Assembly: GCA_943324725.2 (NCBI GenBank)
Contig: CALPMR020000070.1
Coordinates: 1-11,515, forward strand
Length of the DNA: 11,515 nucleotides
Source of the DNA: Bordetella parapertussis
GTDB taxonomy: Bacteria > Cyanobacteriota > Cyanobacteriia > PCC-6307 > Cyanobiaceae
Reading direction: 5' to 3'
Shown: positions 6,858 to 11,515 of the stretch, piece by piece
Numbering within the stretch: the stretch's first letter is position 1
How the letters are laid out: every line of letters begins with the position of its first letter
Notes under the pieces: generated by a model
The model's database searches: none
Seen by the model: the letters and a program-made list of their open reading frames with translations, nothing else
Told to the model about the DNA's origin: nothing
Translations under genes and position numbers: made by a program

Positions 6858-7792
6858 ATCACTTAATCATATTCAGCATTTGCATCCCCGTCCATAATCG
6901 GGAGCGACTTATAGGTAGAGCGATACGAAGCTGCCTCACACAAAAAGGGGATGATTTTGAGATTATTGTGACTGATGATGGCTCTACTGACCGCACGGTC
7001 GCAGTGATCGAGGCCATTCACGACCCGCGTATCCGGCTGCTTCGTCACGAAGGCAATCACGGCCATGCCGCCGCCAGGAATACCGCTGAAAAGGTGGCAG
7101 CAGGCGAGTGGATTGTAGTGCTAGACAGCGACGATGAACTGCTGCCTGGCTCTCTGGATCTGATTCGATCTGTAGTTCAGACGGGTGGAAGCGAGGTGAA
7201 ATGTTATGAATTCATGTGTCGGCGTGATGACGGAAAGTGCTCGCCCGATCCGCCCCTTGTCGATGGCAGGATCAGCTACGAGCACTACCTACGTAGGATC
7301 AACAAACAGCGTCGTTTCGATCCTCTGCTCTGCATCCGACGCTCGGCAGCCCATCGAACTCCCTGGTATGAGAGCCAGTTTTCCGGATCAGTGCTCCATT
7401 CTCTCGACCTGCACCGTGAGCACTGTTGTGCTGCGGTGAGTGCTGATGTTGGCCTTATTCACACCGATGCCACCAATCGGATCAGCTGGGTTCGTCGCAG
7501 CCCTAACATGGCCAGAACGGTTGGTGTTGAGCTGGGGCTAGAGCTGGATTTGATTTTGTCGCGCCATGGTACCGAATTGCAGCGCTTGGCACCACTCACC
7601 TGGAGACGCTTGATGCGAGTCCGTGCTTCTTATTATTTTCTACAAGGTTCCAGGTGGTCCGGGGTCATTCAGACACTGCGCTGTCTGCAGTCATCGCCCT
7701 TGTCAGCAGAGGTCTGGGCGCAGCTGATGATTGGACTCGCTAGTCCCCAGATGTATGCCAGAATCCGCGGAAATCGACCACCTCCAACATAA
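6854..7792 (+). CDS. Family 2 glycosyltransferase (GT-A fold)
   Basis: The 312-residue protein is a predicted inverting GT2 enzyme that transfers a sugar from a nucleotide donor to a glycan acceptor at the cytoplasmic face. The N-terminal domain is textbook GT2: FSICIPVHNRERLIGRAI (7-24), IIVTDDGSTD (37-46), the RLLRHEGNHGHAAARN stretch (61-76), and the metal-binding VLDSDDELL (89-97, DSDD at 91-94). The C-terminal third is less conserved and has no clear membrane segment. I chose the GTG at 6854 because it forms a GTGA overlap with the RT stop (6855-6857) and directly precedes the first beta strand. A TTG at 6821 is the only other nearby option, and the frame is open back to a TGA at 6767. 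The overlap suggests co-translation with the RT. Donor and acceptor are unknown. Confidence 0.88.
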   Translation: MNHLIIFSICIPVHNRERLIGRAIRSCLTQKGDDFEIIVTDDGSTDRTVAVIEAIHDPRIRLLRHEGNHGHAAARNTAEKVAAGEWIVVLDSDDELLPGSLDLIRSVVQTGGSEVKCYEFMCRRDDGKCSPDPPLVDGRISYEHYLRRINKQRRFDPLLCIRRSAAHRTPWYESQFSGSVLHSLDLHREHCCAAVSADVGLIHTDATNRISWVRRSPNMARTVGVELGLELDLILSRHGTELQRLAPLTWRRLMRVRASYYFLQGSRWSGVIQTLRCLQSSPLSAEVWAQLMIGLASPQMYARIRGNRPPPT

Positions 7793-7877
7793 TGAGCAGC
7801 TTGCTCAACCACCACATGATGCCGCTTACATGAGCAGTAAATACCACTGCACTTGCTCGGTTGGAGAGTTGACAGAA

Positions 7878-7946
7878 ATGAAAGAAGTCCGCCTGGATCT
7901 GTGGCGTTTCAGGCCATCTGCTCAACAGCAGCACACCAGGCCATGA
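7878..7946 (+). CDS. Possible 22-codon leader ORF coupled to the ABC transporter gene
   Basis: An ATG at 7878, preceded by GGAGAG (7863-7868), reads 22 codons and ends in a TGA (7944-7946) that overlaps the proposed ABC start as ATGA. The peptide begins MKEVRLDLWRFRPS. The arrangement could deliver ribosomes to the ABC start, which lacks its own Shine-Dalgarno. It is short enough to be a coincidence. Confidence 0.2.
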   Translation: MKEVRLDLWRFRPSAQQQHTRP

Positions 7947-9829
7947 GCCAGCACTTTCTCAAATATAGGCAAGCAGCCTATAAGATGCTGAAAAGATTGT
8001 CCACAATGCTCAGCAATGAATCACCAGGCACCCAGATAAGCCTACTGATTCGCCAGACAGCCGTAAAGGAATGGCGACTGCTAGCAATGAATATGTTATC
8101 CAACTTGATTCTGGCGATCAGCGAGGGGTTAACCTTTGTAGTGATTTTTCAGGCAGCACGATTACTAAGTGGTGATCCAGATCCCCATCTCTTCCACTGG
8201 ATAAGTCACTTCGCCCCCTTCGCCGATGTGATGACAGCACTGAACCGAGGGCAACTATTTATACTGCTGCTTCTGCTGGCCATTACCCTACAGCTGCTGA
8301 TGAGCTTAGCTCGCTACTGCAATGGCCTCTCAGTCGGCTGGTTTGCAGCTCGCTGCCAGGGCAGAATTTTGCCAATTCTGCATCGCTATCTGCTGAGCCT
8401 GAGCTATGAATGCGCCAGCCGTTATCGAGTTGGTCATCTTATAAGTATTGCCAGTCGAGCACCTCAAGCCGTACAGCTCCAGATCATTGAAAAAGAGCTA
8501 TTCATTAGTAATTTACTGCTGCTCTTTGTTTACTTGGTAGCGCTCCTACTGCTCAATCCCTGGCTTTCAATCGTAGCCGCGACAATGGCTGCAGCCATCG
8601 CCTCCCTGCATCGCACACTCAGTCCTCGCATCCGCAAGGCTTCCCGACAGCAAATTGAGGTGAACCGTCAGATGGCCGTGAGGATGACGGAAGATCTTCA
8701 GCTGCTGAGGCTTCTGCATAGCTCGGCGGCCCTTCGTAGCTCCGAGAGTCGCATTGAGGTCGACGCTCGCAAGCTTGAGCGACACATGATTGAACTCACC
8801 TGGCTGACCCCGCTGCTTGAACCCGTCAGCGATCTGATGCCCGTTCTTGCCGCAGCAATGATCGGAGGGTTGAGCTGGTTCCTCTACCAGGGTAACGGCC
8901 AGTTACTGGTACCTAATCTGGTCACCTTAGTTCTGATTATCCAGAGGCTGAATATCCGACTTGCTCGTATGGGGTCATCCCTCAACCGACTTTCAGAAAA
9001 CACTGCTGCCATGCAGGAGGTTGAAACGATACTCAATCCGGCAGACAAAGTATTTCGACGCACCGGCGGCCTTCCCTTCACGAGATTCACCGATCGCATC
9101 GAGTTATGCAAAGTATCCTTGCGTTATCCAGATCGACAGACCTATTCACTGCGCGATGTCAACCTACAGCTTCCTGTCGGCGCCAATGTTGCTCTCGTAG
9201 GTGAATCAGGCTCCGGCAAGTCGAGCCTGATTGATCTACTGGTTGGTCTTTACCAACCCACGAATGGAATTATTCGTGTCGACGGTGTTGATCTTGAAAG
9301 GCTCGACCTGGATTCCTGGCAGCGACAACTTGGTGTAGTCAGCCAGGATGTCTTGCTGATCAACGGCTCCATTAAGGACAACATTGCTTTCTCTTCACCC
9401 GACGCCACAGCGGAACAAATCGCTGCCGCTTCTCGGGCGGCTGATGCTGAATCGTTCATCCTCAACCTTCCTGATCAATACGACACCTTGGTCGGTGAAC
9501 GCGGTTTCCGGCTCAGCGGCGGCCAGCGCCAACGGCTGTCATTGGCCCGAGCCTTGCTGCAACGACCGCAGCTGCTGATCCTGGACGAAGCCACCAGCGC
9601 CCTGGACAGCCTCAGTGAGGCCCGCATCCTTGACACCATCAAGCAAATATCCGACAACATCACGGTGCTGTCTGTGGCCCATCGACTCAGCTCCATCCGT
9701 GATGCGGATGAAATCGTCGTTCTCGATCAGGGTCGTGTCCGGGAACGGGGCAGTCACCATGTTCTGATGCGGCACGGGGGCTTGTATGCCGCGCTCTGGC
9801 AGCGTCAGGCCATGCAGACCGTCAAGTGA
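7943..9829 (+). CDS. ABC exporter/flippase half-transporter (MsbA/PglK-like, fused TMD-NBD)
   Basis: The protein (628 residues from this start) joins a membrane domain to an ATPase domain, as in PglK/MsbA-type exporters that flip lipid-linked glycans across the inner membrane. Hydrophobic segments lie near residues 52-70, 105-121, 189-222 (probably two helices) and 298-337 (probably two). The ATPase domain shows Walker A GESGSGKS (420-427), Q-loop SQD (Q468), signature LSGGQ (524-528), Walker B LLILDE (544-549) and the switch histidine in VAHRLSS (H580), so it should be active. With no Wzx-type flippase in view, it is the obvious candidate to export the product of the neighbouring GTs. The start is uncertain: ATG 7943 overlaps a small upstream ORF, while ATGs at 7985 and 8006 would still retain the whole membrane domain. 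It lies 17 bp before the GT2-GT87 gene. The membrane part is moderate in G+C (29 of 60 at 8101-8160), while the region around LSGGQ is much richer (42 of 60 at 9481-9540). Confidence 0.92.
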   Translation: MSQHFLKYRQAAYKMLKRLSTMLSNESPGTQISLLIRQTAVKEWRLLAMNMLSNLILAISEGLTFVVIFQAARLLSGDPDPHLFHWISHFAPFADVMTALNRGQLFILLLLLAITLQLLMSLARYCNGLSVGWFAARCQGRILPILHRYLLSLSYECASRYRVGHLISIASRAPQAVQLQIIEKELFISNLLLLFVYLVALLLLNPWLSIVAATMAAAIASLHRTLSPRIRKASRQQIEVNRQMAVRMTEDLQLLRLLHSSAALRSSESRIEVDARKLERHMIELTWLTPLLEPVSDLMPVLAAAMIGGLSWFLYQGNGQLLVPNLVTLVLIIQRLNIRLARMGSSLNRLSENTAAMQEVETILNPADKVFRRTGGLPFTRFTDRIELCKVSLRYPDRQTYSLRDVNLQLPVGANVALVGESGSGKSSLIDLLVGLYQPTNGIIRVDGVDLERLDLDSWQRQLGVVSQDVLLINGSIKDNIAFSSPDATAEQIAAASRAADAESFILNLPDQYDTLVGERGFRLSGGQRQRLSLARALLQRPQLLILDEATSALDSLSEARILDTIKQISDNITVLSVAHRLSSIRDADEIVVLDQGRVRERGSHHVLMRHGGLYAALWQRQAMQTVK

Positions 9830-9846
9830 GATCTGAATCAACAGCG

Positions 9847-11515
9847 ATGCCCGTGCCTGCCATCTCCCTGGTGATGCCCACCATCAGTTGGGACGACACC
9901 TTCAGCCGTTGTGCCCGTGTAGCCCTTGATGGCCTGGGGCCCAGCGACGAAATCATGGTGGTGTTCGACGGGGTAACGCCACCGGTCCCTGACTGGCTGC
10001 TGGCCAGCCAGGCCAAGGTTCTGAGCACAGGTCAACGCTCTGGCCCAGCGGCCGCCCGCAACCTCGCTGCCGGCGCCGCCCAGAACGAGATCATCTTCTT
10101 CGTTGATGCCGATGTGGAACTGCACGCAGACGCGATCGATCGCATCCGGGGTCGCTTCGCCGCAAGTCCGCAGCTGGCCGCTGTGTTCGGCAGCTACGAC
10201 GATCGCCCAGCCGCCCCTGGCATCGTCAGCCGCTTCCGCAACCTGCTGCACCACCACACCCACACGTCCAATCCCGGACCAGCCAACACCTTCTGGTCCG
10301 GCTGCGGCGCCGTACGCCGCGACGCCTTTCTGGACCTGGGTGGCTTCGACGCGATTGCGTACCAGCGCCCCTGCATCGAGGACATCGAATTCGGACTGCG
10401 CCTCAGTGATGTCGGCGGTTGGATCGAACTGGATCCGGCAATTCTCGGCACCCATCACAAGCGCTGGACCCTCAGGTTGATGGTGGTCACAGACATCCGG
10501 CAACGTGCAATCCCCTGGAGTCGCCTGCTGCTGCGACGCCACGAACTGCCGCCATCCCTCAACCTCAAACCAGCGGCACGCGTGAGCGCCGGCGCGAGCC
10601 TGCTGATGCTTCTGTCCTTGCCTGGGCTGGTAATGCCAGGTCACCGAGCTTTAAGTCTGGTTGTAATCTGCATGGCTCTCAGCCTGTTTCTATTGCTGAA
10701 CCGTCAGTTTCATGCCCTGTTGTTTCGATGCTGTGGCAGGCTACACGGATTGGTGGGAGTCGCCCTCCATGCCTTGTATCTGTCCTATTCCAGTCTTGTG
10801 TTGATTATGGTCGCTTTAGCGGACACCGCTAATCGACCACTAAGCCAGCCTCGCTGGTTACGAACTTCGACCGGCTTGCGGCGTGCTCTGATCACATGTG
10901 GCCACATCTTTCTGGGCTTGCTGGTCATTGCCGTTATTAGCAAAGGTCTCTTCCTCGGCTGGAAGCTCACCTCCGGCACTGACATCTACCAGCGGCTCGA
11001 CGAATGGCGGCTGTTCAGGGACGGCATCTATCCTTCCGGCCAATTGGCCACCCCTGAGCAGCAGGCACTTCCCTATTTCCGAACAAGTGTCTATTTGCCC
11101 TGGGCTATGCCTCTATTTGGTGCCCTCTTCGCGTGGGGAGGGGTGATTCAGGGAAAGTTGGTCATCCAGGGTCTGAGCCTGCTTTCGCTGGGATTAATGG
11201 CGTCAGTTGGCTGGCACAGCCTAAGAGCCTGGGGCCGCAGCGCTGCCTTGATTGGGGCCCTGGCTCCGATGGCGATCACTGCCAACAGCAACACCCTTGC
11301 TCATGGTCAGTTTTCGATCATCTGTATGGGTCTGATCACGCTGGAATGGCTGCTGCTCGAACAAGGCCTGCCATTGCCAGCCGGAGTCTCCTGGGCACTA
11401 GCGATGGTGAAGCCGCAGATCGCCGCTACGTTCGCGCTGCCGTTACTGGTGAGAGGAAACCGGCAGGGATTTGCACTTGGCCTGAGCGTACTGGCTGGCC
11501 TATCCGGCCTGGCAC
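9847..11515 (+). CDS. Two-module glycosyltransferase: N-terminal GT2 fused to polytopic GT87-like (GT-C) membrane domain, truncated by the window edge
   Basis: Reading from the ATG at 9847, the frame stays open through 11515 (556 codons so far). Residues 1 to about 235 form a GT2 domain: ISLVMPTISWDD (6-17), MVVFDGV (37-43), GPAAARNLAAGAA (66-78), the DXD-type FFVDADVEL (84-92), WSGCGAVRRDAF (150-161), EDIEFGLRLSDVG (178-190) and HHKRWTL (203-209). Hydrophobic segments follow near 248-285 and 303-324, then a second membrane module from about 350. There, GTDIYQRLDEWRLFRDGIYP (377-396), HGQFS (486-490) and MVKPQIAA (520-527) resemble GT87 proteins, which use polyprenyl-phosphate sugars on the outer face of the membrane. 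One chain could therefore act on both faces, but this is inferred. G+C falls from 42 of 60 (10201-10260) to 30 of 60 (10681-10740) near the module junction. The gene follows the ABC gene by 17 bp and is probably co-transcribed. The GT2 call is strong and the GT87 call moderate. Confidence 0.85.
   Translation, partial: MPVPAISLVMPTISWDDTFSRCARVALDGLGPSDEIMVVFDGVTPPVPDWLLASQAKVLSTGQRSGPAAARNLAAGAAQNEIIFFVDADVELHADAIDRIRGRFAASPQLAAVFGSYDDRPAAPGIVSRFRNLLHHHTHTSNPGPANTFWSGCGAVRRDAFLDLGGFDAIAYQRPCIEDIEFGLRLSDVGGWIELDPAILGTHHKRWTLRLMVVTDIRQRAIPWSRLLLRRHELPPSLNLKPAARVSAGASLLMLLSLPGLVMPGHRALSLVVICMALSLFLLLNRQFHALLFRCCGRLHGLVGVALHALYLSYSSLVLIMVALADTANRPLSQPRWLRTSTGLRRALITCGHIFLGLLVIAVISKGLFLGWKLTSGTDIYQRLDEWRLFRDGIYPSGQLATPEQQALPYFRTSVYLPWAMPLFGALFAWGGVIQGKLVIQGLSLLSLGLMASVGWHSLRAWGRSAALIGALAPMAITANSNTLAHGQFSIICMGLITLEWLLLEQGLPLPAGVSWALAMVKPQIAATFALPLLVRGNRQGFALGLSVLAGLSGLA

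Noticed and set aside
5153..7792. Diversity-generating retroelement (RT with template and variable repeats)
   Set aside because: Motif B lacks the SQ typical of DGR RTs, and I saw no near-identical repeat pair with A-specific differences near the RT or in the GT genes.
9838..10644. Long minus-strand ORF (268 codons) and other antisense frames here
   Set aside because: It lies opposite the G+C-rich GT2 domain, whose plus-strand translation has clear family motifs. The antisense product looks like no known family.

Overview
This window is part of a bacterial surface-polysaccharide (O-antigen or capsule type) biosynthesis locus. It probably comes from a Synechococcus/Cyanobium-like cyanobacterium. 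That guess rests on protein style, moderate to high G+C in the conserved genes, and one perfect HIP1 octamer (GCGATCGC, 959-966) inside wbpB, so it is only moderately supported.

The left third (175-3342) holds three minus-strand genes, transcribed in the order wbpD, wbpI, wbpB. They encode three of the five enzymes that turn UDP-GlcNAc into UDP-2,3-diacetamido-2,3-dideoxy-mannuronic acid: the 3-dehydrogenase (WbpB), the N-acetyltransferase (WbpD) and the 2-epimerase (WbpI). The WbpA-type 6-dehydrogenase and the WbpE-type aminotransferase are not in the window. A divergent gap of about 620 bp (3343-3961) separates these genes from a plus-strand series.

The plus-strand series is: a GT4-fold glycosyltransferase (3962-5152); a gene-poor gap of about 700 bp that begins with a tiny stop-overlapping ORF; a reverse-transcriptase-like protein (5853-6857); a family-2 glycosyltransferase whose GTG start overlaps the RT stop by 4 bp (6854-7792); a PglK/MsbA-like ABC exporter or flippase (7943-9829); and a long ORF that runs off the right edge (9847-11515). 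This last ORF joins an N-terminal GT2 domain to a C-terminal polytopic membrane domain resembling GT87 (GT-C). The likely logic is that nucleotide sugars are made by the Wbp enzymes, assembled on a lipid carrier by the GTs, flipped by the ABC protein, and possibly extended outside by the GT-C module.

The outstanding feature is the reverse transcriptase. It keeps the three palm aspartates (D155, D233, D234) and looks like the abortive-infection/'unknown group'/DRT kind rather than a group II intron, retron or DGR enzyme. It has odd residues in otherwise conserved positions, is short, and appears translationally coupled to a glycosyltransferase. Base composition changes along the window: wbp genes, the end of the ABC gene and the GT2 part of the fusion are G+C rich, while the RT, most of the ABC gene and the GT87 part are lower. 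This suggests a mosaic locus with exchanged cargo.
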